Source of the DNA: Herminiimonas arsenicoxydans
GTDB taxonomy: Bacteria; Pseudomonadota; Gammaproteobacteria; Burkholderiales; Burkholderiaceae_D
Length of the DNA: 64,000 nt
Direction: 5' to 3'
Assembly (NCBI GenBank): GCA_000026125.1
Contig: CU207211.1
Span: 3,360,308 to 3,424,307, forward strand
The position numbers and the translations under genes were made by a program. The notes beneath the pieces were generated by a model, which had not been told where the DNA came from, searched no databases, and saw nothing but the letters and a program-made list of their open reading frames with translations. Of the stretch, positions 18,899 to 27,328 are shown piece by piece; positions within the stretch are counted from its first letter, which is position 1, and every line of letters begins with the position of its first letter.

Positions 18899-19393
18899 AT
18901 GTCTACATTATCGAATAACTCCTACTCCAGCCAAGCCGCTATCGCGATTCCGGTTGCATTGGCTGCCATCGGCTTCGCCTACGCCCCTGCACGTCCACTG
19001 ATCGGCTTGGCGCTCGTCGCTGCCCTGGTCCTGCTGTTCAAGCCATTGGCTGTTACCGCCCTGCGCACCGCCTTGCTGATTCTCACGCCACGTCAAGCTG
19101 TTGTGGTCGCAAAAGCAGGCAAGCCTTACGTTAAAAGCCCGGTACAAACGATGTTCGCGTTGAACCGTAAAGCCAACCAGATTGCGCAAACTCAACCGGA
19201 ACTGGCAGCCAAGCTGCGTATGCAGGCTTATGCTCCAGAACTTGCAAAACCTGTCGTCGCAGTCACAGTTCAGCCACAAGTTCAGGTCAAATCGCGTTTT
19301 GCATTGAACAGCAAGGCAAACCGCATTGCACAGACTCAACCGCAACTTGCCGCACAGTTGCGCATGGAAGCAGCTTACTGCTTAACGCATTAA
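18899..19393 (+). CDS. Unknown small membrane-associated protein with an internal repeat
   Basis: 164 residues from the ATG at 18899, preceded by GAGGAAATTATC; the frame continues upstream to 18824, but without a ribosome site and across the promoter. Residues 13-63 hold two hydrophobic stretches (AAIAIPVALAAIGFAYAP and GLALVAALVLLFKPLAV). Two near-identical 23-residue segments follow: 86-108 (FALNRKANQIAQTQPELAAK...) and 134-156 (FALNSKANRIAQTQPQLAAQ...). I do not recognise a family. It is followed by another small gene at 19408 and then a terminator, suggesting a two-gene unit. Confidence 0.8.
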   Translation: MSTLSNNSYSSQAAIAIPVALAAIGFAYAPARPLIGLALVAALVLLFKPLAVTALRTALLILTPRQAVVVAKAGKPYVKSPVQTMFALNRKANQIAQTQPELAAKLRMQAYAPELAKPVVAVTVQPQVQVKSRFALNSKANRIAQTQPQLAAQLRMEAAYCLTH

Positions 19394-19407
19394 ATAGGTT
19401 TTCGTTG

Positions 19408-19614
19408 ATGCAAATTTTAGTACGCAAACTTCATACCGGTTATGTCGCACAAATGCTGCCGTGGTCGCTGCGTGTGCAAGAGTTGTTTGCCGTGGCCTTG
19501 TTAAGCGGTAGCGGCGGACTGATCGGCATGATGGTGACGCAGGTACTGCGGCCGGGTATTGCGCGCATGACCAAGCGTTGGACGGCGCCTGAAAAACTAG
19601 GTCATCGGCGCTGA
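19408..19614 (+). CDS. Unknown small protein, one predicted membrane helix
   Basis: 68 residues (MQILVRKLHTGYVAQMLPWS...). A hydrophobic segment LFAVALLSGSGGLIGMMVTQVL at about residues 26-47 is followed by a basic tail. It starts 15 bases after the previous gene and ends before a strong terminator, so the two are probably co-transcribed. No family was recognised. Confidence 0.65.
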   Translation: MQILVRKLHTGYVAQMLPWSLRVQELFAVALLSGSGGLIGMMVTQVLRPGIARMTKRWTAPEKLGHRR

Positions 19615-19668
19615 TCCTGGCAAACATATTTTTTTACAGTGTCTCCTCCTCCCTCTCAAGGAAGGTTT

Positions 19669-19702
19669 AAGCCCCGCAGCCGAAGCCAGCGGGGCTTTTT
19701 TT
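19669..19702 (+). terminator. Rho-independent terminator
   Basis: The stem GCCCCGC ... GCGGGGC is followed by TTTTTTT, downstream of the small-protein pair. Confidence 0.88.
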
Positions 19703-19869
19703 CGTCTACTGCGCTGCCGTTTTTGTTGTTCGAGGCGGCTATTTTTCCAGCTGTCCTGATAAAGACTTTAAATTGGTGCAAAATACTGTAACGTGATTGT
19801 TTTCGATTGTCTTGCCAGAGTCGTTTTGGTGAGCAGTGATGTTGATACTTAACTACGGAGTCAAGCAAC

Positions 19870-20052
19870 TTGGGCCGTCTCATTAAAAACAACTACACCA
19901 ATATCGCATTGTTGAAAGATTTGATGACAACGCCGCCAATGACGGCGCAACAACATGCGGAGATCATGCGCAAACGCATCGCACATCGCAGGATGGTTGA
20001 AGAAGCCAAAGAATTGAAAATCGCCAGCGAAGACGTATTCGAAGGCCATTAA
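19870..20052 (+). CDS. Unknown short basic protein (start uncertain)
   Basis: The open frame of up to 60 residues ends directly at a strong terminator. The longest version starts with TTG at 19870; an ATG at 19924 gives 42 residues (MTTPPMTAQQHAEIMRKRIA...). The protein is charged and probably all helical (HRRMVEEAKELKIASEDVF). It is supported only by its position before the terminator and good codon-like composition; no family was recognised. Confidence 0.5.
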   Translation: MGRLIKNNYTNIALLKDLMTTPPMTAQQHAEIMRKRIAHRRMVEEAKELKIASEDVFEGH

Positions 20053-20078
20053 AAAGCGCGGAGATCCGCGCTTTTTTG
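20050..20078 (+). terminator. Rho-independent terminator
   Basis: AAAAAGCGCGGA and TCCGCGCTTTTTT form a perfect stem with U-tract. The symmetric A-run means it could also stop the opposite-strand tupA-like transcript. Confidence 0.88.
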
Positions 20079-20135
20079 TTTCCGTTATCTTGATCTTTGC
20101 CGGCCTCAAGCTAAAAGGCCGGCGCGAGCAGGTTT

Positions 20136-20948
20136 TTATTTTGCCGATGGGAAGAACAGCTGTTCGCCTTCGATTTTGTACGAAGCGATTTTCTTTTGAC
20201 CTTCAGGCGAAGTCAGATAGTCGATGAATTGCTTCGCACCCTTGTAGTTGACGCCAGGATGTTTTGCCGGATTGACTGCAATCACGCCGTAGGGGTTGAA
20301 CATTCTCTTGTCGCCTTGTACGGCAATCGTCAAACCGGTTTTGGCACGATAGGCGCCATAGGTTGCGCGATCGCTCAGTGTGTATGCCTGCAACTCGGCC
20401 GCCATCGTCAGCACTTCACCCATGCCCAGACCAGCGGATACATAAGCGCTGCCCTGCGGTTGTGAGCCTACTTCCTTCCAGTATTTTTTCTCCATCACGT
20501 CAGTACCGGAATTGTCGCCGCGCGAAATGAATTTGGCTTTGCTGTCGACGATCTTCTTCATGGCGGCGAGGACATCGGTGTTGCCCTTGATGCCGGCAGG
20601 ATCACTGTTTGGTCCGACGATGATGAAATCGTTGTACATCACGTCGCGTCGATCGACGCCATGACCGTCAGCCACGAACTTGTCTTCCAGCGTGCGGGCA
20701 TGCACCAGGGTGACATCGACGTCGCCGTTCTTTGCCAGTTCCAGGGCCTTGCCGGTACCGACCGAGATGACGTGTACCTTGGAATTGGTCTTGGCTTCAA
20801 AGTCAGGCAGGATATACGGCAGCAAGCCGGAGCTTTCGGTACTCGTAGTGGTCGATAGCTTGATGATTTGCTGGGCAAAGCCGAATGGTGTGACCAGTGC
20901 GGCGGCCAAAGCGACCGAGGCAAAACGAAGTAGTGAACGACGTGACAT
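20136..20948 (-). CDS. Tungstate/molybdate-type ABC transporter binding protein (TupA-like)
   Basis: Periplasmic solute-binding protein of 270 residues from the ATG at 20948, chosen for its strong ribosome site AGGAGGAATC; the frame extends to 21032. Signal peptide: MSRRSLLRFASVALAAALVTPFGFA. TupA-family motifs are LSTTTSTESSGLLPYILPDF, VGTGKALELAKNGDVDVTLVHA and VMYNDFIIVGPNSDPAGI. It lies 105 bases downstream of fdsD on the same strand, so it is plausibly the last gene of the formate dehydrogenase operon. No matching permease or ATPase gene follows; it would have to use components encoded elsewhere. Confidence 0.87.
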   Translation of the reverse strand: MSRRSLLRFASVALAAALVTPFGFAQQIIKLSTTTSTESSGLLPYILPDFEAKTNSKVHVISVGTGKALELAKNGDVDVTLVHARTLEDKFVADGHGVDRRDVMYNDFIIVGPNSDPAGIKGNTDVLAAMKKIVDSKAKFISRGDNSGTDVMEKKYWKEVGSQPQGSAYVSAGLGMGEVLTMAAELQAYTLSDRATYGAYRAKTGLTIAVQGDKRMFNPYGVIAVNPAKHPGVNYKGAKQFIDYLTSPEGQKKIASYKIEGEQLFFPSAK

Positions 20949-21053
20949 GATTCCTCCTGAAGAGCTAATAAGAATGGCTGTGAACCGCGAACGATGCGCA
21001 GCCATAGTAATGCGCAGCAATAATGGCGACAAGCCTGCTGCGATGAAACCGGG

Positions 21054-21287
21054 TTAAATGACTTTATTCGTTCGCAATGCTTCCAGCACGATGTCTTTCA
21101 ATCCGTCGCCGCCGTGTTCTACATGCTCCATCAATTTGCGGCGCATAGGCGGCGCCCATGAGCGTTTTAGATGGCCGCTGATATCTTTCAGCGATTGCGT
21201 GCGATCCGTCATGGTCTCGAAAAAATCACCGATCTGGTTTGCCATGGTAACCAAATTATCTACGGTGCTGTGATTGGTGTGGCTCAT
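21054..21287 (-). CDS. fdsD: Formate dehydrogenase subunit delta
   Basis: Small accessory subunit (77 residues) of NAD-linked molybdenum formate dehydrogenase, matching FdsD proteins: NLVTMANQIGDFFETM, IKRSWAPPMR-like HLKRSWAPPMRRKLMEHV, and a DIVLEAL ending. It begins 10 bases after the fdhD stop, in the canonical fdsGBACD order known from Cupriavidus. Confidence 0.92.
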   Translation of the reverse strand: MSHTNHSTVDNLVTMANQIGDFFETMTDRTQSLKDISGHLKRSWAPPMRRKLMEHVEHGGDGLKDIVLEALRTNKVI

Positions 21288-21297
21288 ACCTCTTCCT

Positions 21298-22131
21298 TTA
21301 CTTGGTTATATCGCATATCAATCGATGCGATTGCGCGTATACGACATGACTGTTGCTGCGAACGAATCCGACCAGCGTGACGTTTGCTTCTTCGGCCAAT
21401 TTGATTGCCAGGCTGGTAGGCGCAGAAATGGCCGCCAGAAAGGCGATGCCCATCGTTGCCGATTTCTGCACCATTTCATAACTGGCGCGGCTGGTAATCA
21501 GCGCGGCGCCATGGCCAAAGTCACGCTTTTCATTCGCCATTGCACCGATCAATTTATCCAGCGCATTGTGGCGGCCGATATCTTCACGTACCAGATCGAT
21601 GGAGCCGTCCGCATTCATCCACGCTGCTGCATGCGTTGCGCCGGTATGGCGCTGCAGGCGCTGCTGTGCCTGCATGGCTTTCATGCCGGCATGAATCTGC
21701 TCGCCGGAAAACGAGGTGCCTCCTGTAACAGCGTCCGGATGTCGAACCGCCTGCGCCAATGTTTCAGCGCCACACAGTCCGCAGCCGGTACGACCGGTCA
21801 GGTTGCGACGCTTGTCTTTCAACGCGACAAATCGTTCCGTCGCGATTTGCATCTGTACCTGTATGCCTTCACATCCCGGCACTACTTCGCAATCGTACAG
21901 TTCAGACGGGTCTTTCAGTATGCCCTCACTGAGTGAAAAGCCGAGCGCAAAGTCTTCCAGATCGTAAGGAGACGCCAGCATCACTGCATGCGAGATGCCG
22001 TTGTATTCCAAAGCGATCGGTACTTCTTCTGCGACATCGTCCTCGCAGAACTCGCGCCTATCTGCATCCCATTTTTCTACCGAGACGCGAACCAGCGCAG
22101 TGCGCTCTTCATTGGTGATGGCATTCATCAA
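21298..22131 (-). CDS. fdhD: Formate dehydrogenase accessory sulfurtransferase
   Basis: Transfers sulfur to the molybdenum cofactor of formate dehydrogenase, which is essential for its activity. 277 residues. The functional CGxCG motif is Cys117 and Cys120 (GRTGCGLCGAETL), and the later signature REDIGRHNALDKLIGA is present. It is called FdsC in fds operons. It lies 15 bases after fdsA and 10 bases before fdsD. Confidence 0.95.
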   Translation of the reverse strand: MMNAITNEERTALVRVSVEKWDADRREFCEDDVAEEVPIALEYNGISHAVMLASPYDLEDFALGFSLSEGILKDPSELYDCEVVPGCEGIQVQMQIATERFVALKDKRRNLTGRTGCGLCGAETLAQAVRHPDAVTGGTSFSGEQIHAGMKAMQAQQRLQRHTGATHAAAWMNADGSIDLVREDIGRHNALDKLIGAMANEKRDFGHGAALITSRASYEMVQKSATMGIAFLAAISAPTSLAIKLAEEANVTLVGFVRSNSHVVYAQSHRLICDITK

Positions 22132-22146
22132 ACCCGCCTTTGTCCC

Positions 22147-25017
22147 TTACTTGCCGGCCGTTGATACTTCTTTTGGAATCAACTTGTCGCTGGCAAAACT
22201 TTCCTGCTCGGTATTGAAGCGGTTGTAAGTGCTCTGCCATTCCGACGGCTGGGTAACCGGCATGACTTGAACGGCCGTCACTTTGTACTCAGGACAGTTG
22301 GTTGCCCAGTCGGACGAGCTGGTCGTAATCACGTTGGCGCCGGATTCAGGGAAGTGGAACGTGGTGTAGACCACACCAGGCTGCACGTTCTCGGTAATTT
22401 CCGCACGCAACACGGTTTGACCGGCCCGTGATTCGATACCGACCCAATCGTTGTGCTTGATGCCGCGATCCAGCGCATCCTGCGGATGAATCTCCAGCCT
22501 ATCTTCGCTATGCCACATATTGTTGTGCGTACGACGGGTTTGCGCGCCGACGTTGTACTGTGACAGGATGCGGCCGGTCGTCAGAATCAACGGGAACTTG
22601 CGGGTAACTTTTTCGCCGGCACCGAAGTACTTGGTATCGATGAACTTGCCTTTGCCGCGGACGAATTCGCCGATGTGCATGGTTGGTGTACCTTCTGGCG
22701 CTGCATCGTTGCATGGCCACTGGATACTGCCGCCGAGCTCGTCGATACGCTTGAAGCTCACACCGGTAAAAGTCGGCGTCAGGGACGCGATTTCATCCAT
22801 GATTTCGCGTGGATGCTTGTAGCTCATTGGATAACCCAATGCGTTGGACAACATGCAGGTGACTTCCCAGTCACCCTTGCCGGCTTTTGGTGGCATCACT
22901 TTGCGTACGCGGGAAATGCGACGTTCTGCATTGGTGAAGGTGCCGTCTTTTTCCAGGAACGACGAACCCGGCAGGAATACGTGTGCGTATTTTGCGGTTT
23001 CGTTCAGGAAGATATCCTGCACAACGATACATTCCATCGCCGACAGCGCCGCAGTAACGTGTTGTGTATCCGGATCGGATTGAACAATGTCTTCGCCCTG
23101 GCAGTACAGACCCATGAAGGTGCCGTCCATTGCCGCGTCAAACATGTTTGGAATGCGCAGACCCGGTTCCGGGTCGAGTACGCAATTCCATGCAGCTTCG
23201 AACTCGGCGCGTGTAGTCGAATCCGAAACGTGGCGGTAACCTGGCAATTCGTGCGGGAAGGAGCCCATATCACAGGAGCCCTGCACGTTGTTTTGACCGC
23301 GCAGCGGATTGACACCCACGCCTTCGCGACCGACGTTGCCGGTTGCCATCGCCAGATTGGCGATACCGATCACAGTGGTCGAGCCTTGTGCATGTTCAGT
23401 AACGCCGAGACCGTAATAGATCGAACCGTTTTTGGCATTTGCATACATGCGAGCTGCTGCGCGGATATCTTCCGCCGGTACGCCGCTGATTTTTTCCACC
23501 GCTTCAGGAGAATTCTCTTCCTGCAGAATGAAGTGTTCCCATTCCTTGAACGAGTCAGCTTCACAGCGCTCGGCGATGAATTCCGGCTTGTGCAGTTTTT
23601 CGCTCAGGATCACGTAGGCCAATGCGTTGACGATCGCCACGTTGGTGCCCGGCATCAACTTCAAATGATAATCCGCCTGTACGTGCGGTGATTTGACCAT
23701 TTCGGTAGTGCGCGGGTCGACCACGATCAGCTTCGCACCCTGGCGAATACGACGTTTCATTTGCGAAGCGAACACCGGATGTGCATTTACCGGGTTGGCA
23801 CCGATGACGACGATGACATCGGATTTCATCACCGATTCAAAGGTTTGCGTGCCGGCCGATTCACCCAGCGTTACTTTCAAGCCGTAGCCGGTAGGCGAAT
23901 GGCAGACGCGGGCACAGGTATCTACGTTGTTGTTGCCGAACGCGGCGCGCACCAGTTTTTGAACCAGGTAGCCTTCCTCGTTGGTGCAGCGCGAAGAAAC
24001 CAGGCCGCCGATCGAATCCTTGCCGTATTTGGCCTGGATGCGCTTGAATTCAGAAGCGGTGTAATTGATCGCTTCTTCCCACGACACTTCGCGCCATGGG
24101 TCGCTGATCTTGCTGCGGATCATGGGCTTTAACATGCGGTCTTTATGCGTTGCATAACCCCATGCGAAACGTCCCTTGACGCAAGCATGACCCTGGTTGG
24201 CCTTGCCGTCCGGATTCGGCACCATGCGGACAACTTCGTTGCCCTTCATTTCCGCCTTGAACGAACAACCGACGCCGCAGTATGCGCAGGTGGTGATTTT
24301 GCTGTGCTCGCCCTGGCCCATCATGATGACGGTTTTTTCAGTCAGGGTTGCCGTTGGGCAGGCGTCCACGCAGGCGCCGCAGGAGACGCATTCCGATTCG
24401 ATGAAGCTTTCGTTCTGGCTTGCCGCGACACGCGAGGCAAAGCCGCGACCGTCGATGGTCAGCGCGAAGGTGCCCTGGGTTTCTTCGCAGGCGCGTACGC
24501 AGCGATTACAAACGATGCATTTCGATGCGTCGTAGGTGAAGTAAGGATTGGATTCGTCTTTTTCCAGCTTCAGATGGTTTTCGCCATCGTAGCCGTAACG
24601 TACGTCGCGCAGACCGACTACGCCAGCCATGTCTTGCAGTTCGCAATTGCCGTTGGTTGGGCAGGTCAGACAGTCCAGTGGGTGATCGGAGATGTACAAC
24701 TCCATCACGCCACGGCGTATGTCAGCCAGTTTAGGCGTTTGCGTCTTGATCTTCATGCCGGCTTCAGCCGGCGTGGTGCACGATGCAGGGTAGCCGCGGC
24801 GGCCTTCGATCTCAACCAGGCACAGACGGCAGGAACCGAATGCCTCCAGGCTGTCGGTGGCGCACAGTTTCGGCACATTGATGCCGACTTCTGCCGCTGC
24901 ACGCATGACGGATGTGCCTTGCGGCACGGTAATTTCTACGCCGTCGATTTCCAGCGTGACCATATTTTCGGAAGTGCTTTTCGGTGTACCGTAATCGATA
25001 CTATTTAATACGTTCAT
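22147..25017 (-). CDS. fdsA: NAD-linked formate dehydrogenase, molybdenum catalytic subunit alpha
   Basis: Catalytic subunit (956 residues) oxidising formate to CO2 at a bis-pterin molybdenum site. Cofactor ligands read off in order: [2Fe-2S] Cys52, 63, 66, 80; a [4Fe-4S] with His112, Cys116, 119, 125; two ferredoxin-type clusters, Cys167/170/173/177 and Cys210/213/216/220; and the molybdopterin-domain cluster Cys244, 247, 251, 279. The metal-ligating Cys372 followed by His373 (RVCHSPT) is cysteine, not selenocysteine. There is no Tat signal, so it is a cytoplasmic soluble enzyme. It passes electrons to FdsB and FdsG to make NADH. Confidence 0.97.
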   Translation of the reverse strand: MNVLNSIDYGTPKSTSENMVTLEIDGVEITVPQGTSVMRAAAEVGINVPKLCATDSLEAFGSCRLCLVEIEGRRGYPASCTTPAEAGMKIKTQTPKLADIRRGVMELYISDHPLDCLTCPTNGNCELQDMAGVVGLRDVRYGYDGENHLKLEKDESNPYFTYDASKCIVCNRCVRACEETQGTFALTIDGRGFASRVAASQNESFIESECVSCGACVDACPTATLTEKTVIMMGQGEHSKITTCAYCGVGCSFKAEMKGNEVVRMVPNPDGKANQGHACVKGRFAWGYATHKDRMLKPMIRSKISDPWREVSWEEAINYTASEFKRIQAKYGKDSIGGLVSSRCTNEEGYLVQKLVRAAFGNNNVDTCARVCHSPTGYGLKVTLGESAGTQTFESVMKSDVIVVIGANPVNAHPVFASQMKRRIRQGAKLIVVDPRTTEMVKSPHVQADYHLKLMPGTNVAIVNALAYVILSEKLHKPEFIAERCEADSFKEWEHFILQEENSPEAVEKISGVPAEDIRAAARMYANAKNGSIYYGLGVTEHAQGSTTVIGIANLAMATGNVGREGVGVNPLRGQNNVQGSCDMGSFPHELPGYRHVSDSTTRAEFEAAWNCVLDPEPGLRIPNMFDAAMDGTFMGLYCQGEDIVQSDPDTQHVTAALSAMECIVVQDIFLNETAKYAHVFLPGSSFLEKDGTFTNAERRISRVRKVMPPKAGKGDWEVTCMLSNALGYPMSYKHPREIMDEIASLTPTFTGVSFKRIDELGGSIQWPCNDAAPEGTPTMHIGEFVRGKGKFIDTKYFGAGEKVTRKFPLILTTGRILSQYNVGAQTRRTHNNMWHSEDRLEIHPQDALDRGIKHNDWVGIESRAGQTVLRAEITENVQPGVVYTTFHFPESGANVITTSSSDWATNCPEYKVTAVQVMPVTQPSEWQSTYNRFNTEQESFASDKLIPKEVSTAGK

Positions 25018-25038
25018 GTTTCGCTCCTGTCTTTCAGC

Positions 25039-26616
25039 TTAAGCAGCAGATGCCAATTTTTGATCGCCAAAATCTTCAGGGAAGTGATTCAGGGCGGACA
25101 ACACCGGGAACGGTGTCATATTGCCCATCGCACATAGCGATCCCGTGACCATCACATCGCACAAGTCGCGCAGCAGATGAATTTGCTGGGGGCGATTCTG
25201 ATTCGCGATGATTTTGTCCATTACTTCCACGCCGCGTGTCGAACCGATCCGGCACGGTGTGCATTTGCCGCACGATTCGACCGCGCAGAAATGCATCGCA
25301 TAACGCGCCTGTTTGGCCATGTCGACGGTATCGTCGAAAGCAACCAGGCCGCCATGACCGACGGTTGATGCGACTGCTGCAAAAGCTTCATAGTCGAACG
25401 GTGTATCGAACAGCGACTCCGGCATGTAGGCGCCGAGCGGGCCGCCAACCTGCACTGCGCGTATCGGACGCCCCGATTCCGAACCGCCGCCAAAGTCGTA
25501 CAGCAATTCGCGCAAGGTGACGCCGAATGCTTTTTCCACCAGGCCGCCGTATTTCAGGTTGCCGGCCAGTTGCATGGGCAAGGTACCGCGCGAACGGCCC
25601 ATGCCGAAGTCTTTGTAGAAGGTGGCGCCACGCGACAGAATCAATGGCACGGCGGACAATGAAATCACGTTGTTGATGACCGTCGGCTTGCCGAACAAAC
25701 CTTGCAGCGCCGGCAGCGGCGGTTTGGCGCGCACCAGGCCGCGCTTGCCCTCGATGCTTTCCAGCATCGCGGTTTCCTCGCCGCAAACGTAGGCGCCAGC
25801 TGCCTTGCGTACTTGCAGGTTGAAGGTGCGACCGGAACCCAGAATGTTTTTGCCGAGGTAACCTGCTGCATTCGCCGCAACGATGGCTTCGTTCAGATTG
25901 GCGATCGAGTGCGGATATTCGGAACGCACATAGATATAGCCTTCAGTGGCGTTGACAGCGAGGCCGGCGATGGTCATGCCTTCGATCAGCATGAAGGGAT
26001 CGTCTTCCATCACCATGCGATCGGAGAAGGTGCCGGAGTCGCCTTCGTCGGCGTTACAGGCAATGTACTTTTGATCGGCTTCCGCGCCGAGCACGGTTTT
26101 CCATTTGATGCCGGTAGGGAAAGCCGCACCGCCGCGACCACGCAGGCCGGAATCAGTCACTTCCTGCACAATCGCGGCAGGCTCCATCGCGATGGCTTTT
26201 TTCAGGCCAACATAACCTTCATGCGCCAGGTAATCATCCAGCGAAACCGGATCGGTAATGCCGACGCGCACAAATTGCAGGCGCTCCTGTTTTTTCAGGT
26301 AAGGAATTTCTTCGGTCAGGCCCAGAGCTTTTGGATGCGTTTGTTTCTCAGCCTTGCCGGTGGTAAAGCCGGCGTCGAACAAACCGGCGACTTCGTGTTC
26401 TTCGATCGGGCCAAAGGCGATACGGCCTGCATCGGTTGCGACTTCAACCAGCGGCTCCAGCCAGAACATGCCGCGCGAACCGTTACGCACCAGTTTGATA
26501 TCGATTCCGCGCGCTTTCGCCTCACGGACGATGGCAGCTGCAGTTTCATTCGCGCCGAGCGCCAGTGCGGTCGAGTCGCGTGGGACAAAAATCGTGACGG
26601 ACTTAGTTGCGCTCAT
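25039..26616 (-). CDS. fdsB: NAD-linked formate dehydrogenase, flavin/NADH subunit beta
   Basis: NuoF-like subunit (525 residues) carrying FMN, the NAD site and a [4Fe-4S] cluster; it has a thioredoxin-fold N-terminal extension typical of FdsB. Motifs: GLRGRGGAAFPTGIKW (NAD/FMN loop), CNADEGDSGTFSDR, KPPLPALQGLFGKPTVINNV, and the cluster ESCGKCTPCRIGSTRG. The ATG overlaps the fdsG stop by 4 bases. Confidence 0.96.
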   Translation of the reverse strand: MSATKSVTIFVPRDSTALALGANETAAAIVREAKARGIDIKLVRNGSRGMFWLEPLVEVATDAGRIAFGPIEEHEVAGLFDAGFTTGKAEKQTHPKALGLTEEIPYLKKQERLQFVRVGITDPVSLDDYLAHEGYVGLKKAIAMEPAAIVQEVTDSGLRGRGGAAFPTGIKWKTVLGAEADQKYIACNADEGDSGTFSDRMVMEDDPFMLIEGMTIAGLAVNATEGYIYVRSEYPHSIANLNEAIVAANAAGYLGKNILGSGRTFNLQVRKAAGAYVCGEETAMLESIEGKRGLVRAKPPLPALQGLFGKPTVINNVISLSAVPLILSRGATFYKDFGMGRSRGTLPMQLAGNLKYGGLVEKAFGVTLRELLYDFGGGSESGRPIRAVQVGGPLGAYMPESLFDTPFDYEAFAAVASTVGHGGLVAFDDTVDMAKQARYAMHFCAVESCGKCTPCRIGSTRGVEVMDKIIANQNRPQQIHLLRDLCDVMVTGSLCAMGNMTPFPVLSALNHFPEDFGDQKLASAA

Positions 26617-27092
26617 TGCAAACCTCGCTTCGCTTGAATCAGGTTGTTGAATTTTTCTTTGGAAACGCGCGCGTACAGGTCGTCGTCAATCTGGATCGCC
26701 GGGCCGCTGGCACATTGGCCGAGGCAGTAGACGACTTCCAGCGAGAATTTGCCGTCATCGGTAATTTGATGAAAGTCACAGCCGAGCAATTCTTTCGCGT
26801 GATCGACCAGCGATTCGCAACCGCGTGCCTGGCAGGCTTCGGCGCGGCAGATTTGTATGACATGCTTGCCGGCCGGATGCTGGCGGAAGAAGTGATAATA
26901 GGTGATCACGCCGTGTACTTCCGCGCGCGAAATGTTGAGGCCGTCGGCGATGGCTGGCACGACAAGCGACGGAATATATCCCACCGTATTTTGAATGTCG
27001 TGCAAAATAGGCAACAATGCTCCCGGCATTTCCTTGCGGCTTGCGATGATAGACTCGACCGCGGCCATATCGAAACTGTGTTCAGCGCTCAT
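26613..27092 (-). CDS. fdsG: NAD-linked formate dehydrogenase, [2Fe-2S] subunit gamma
   Basis: NuoE-like thioredoxin-fold protein (159 residues). Cluster cysteines lie in QICRAEACQARGC and VYCLGQCASGPAIQID, and the helical N-terminal domain has GALLPILHDIQNTVGYIP. It is the first gene of the fds operon, with the promoter region at 27093-27328 shared with the divergent regulator. Confidence 0.95.
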   Translation of the reverse strand: MSAEHSFDMAAVESIIASRKEMPGALLPILHDIQNTVGYIPSLVVPAIADGLNISRAEVHGVITYYHFFRQHPAGKHVIQICRAEACQARGCESLVDHAKELLGCDFHQITDDGKFSLEVVYCLGQCASGPAIQIDDDLYARVSKEKFNNLIQAKRGLQ

Positions 27093-27193
27093 AAAGAGAC
27101 TCCTGTGAACGACATCGATGGCAATGGCGTGTGCCGCGAAGTCGTGAAATCGAACGAAACCATACTGCTTCCTTGTTGAAAATTATCTTGTAT

Positions 27194-27213
27194 ATATGTT
27201 TTATATAGCATAT
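27194..27213. promoter_or_regulatory. Candidate operator between fdsG and the divergent regulator
   Basis: ATATG-N10-CATAT within an AT-rich tract (TATATATGTTTTATATAGCA). The half-sites ATATG and CATAT match those of the palindrome before modE at 31895. It may bind ModE or the divergent ModE-like regulator; it lies about 100 bases from the fdsG start. Confidence 0.5.
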
Positions 27214-27328
27214 AGTTTGCAGGCAAACCTCTGCAATATCTGAACGGTAGCATCCAGAAAGACCAGCTTCAATAGGCTATCTTTTGCATATAAATAAAAG
27301 CGGCGTAAACGCCACATAGGTTTTTGAT

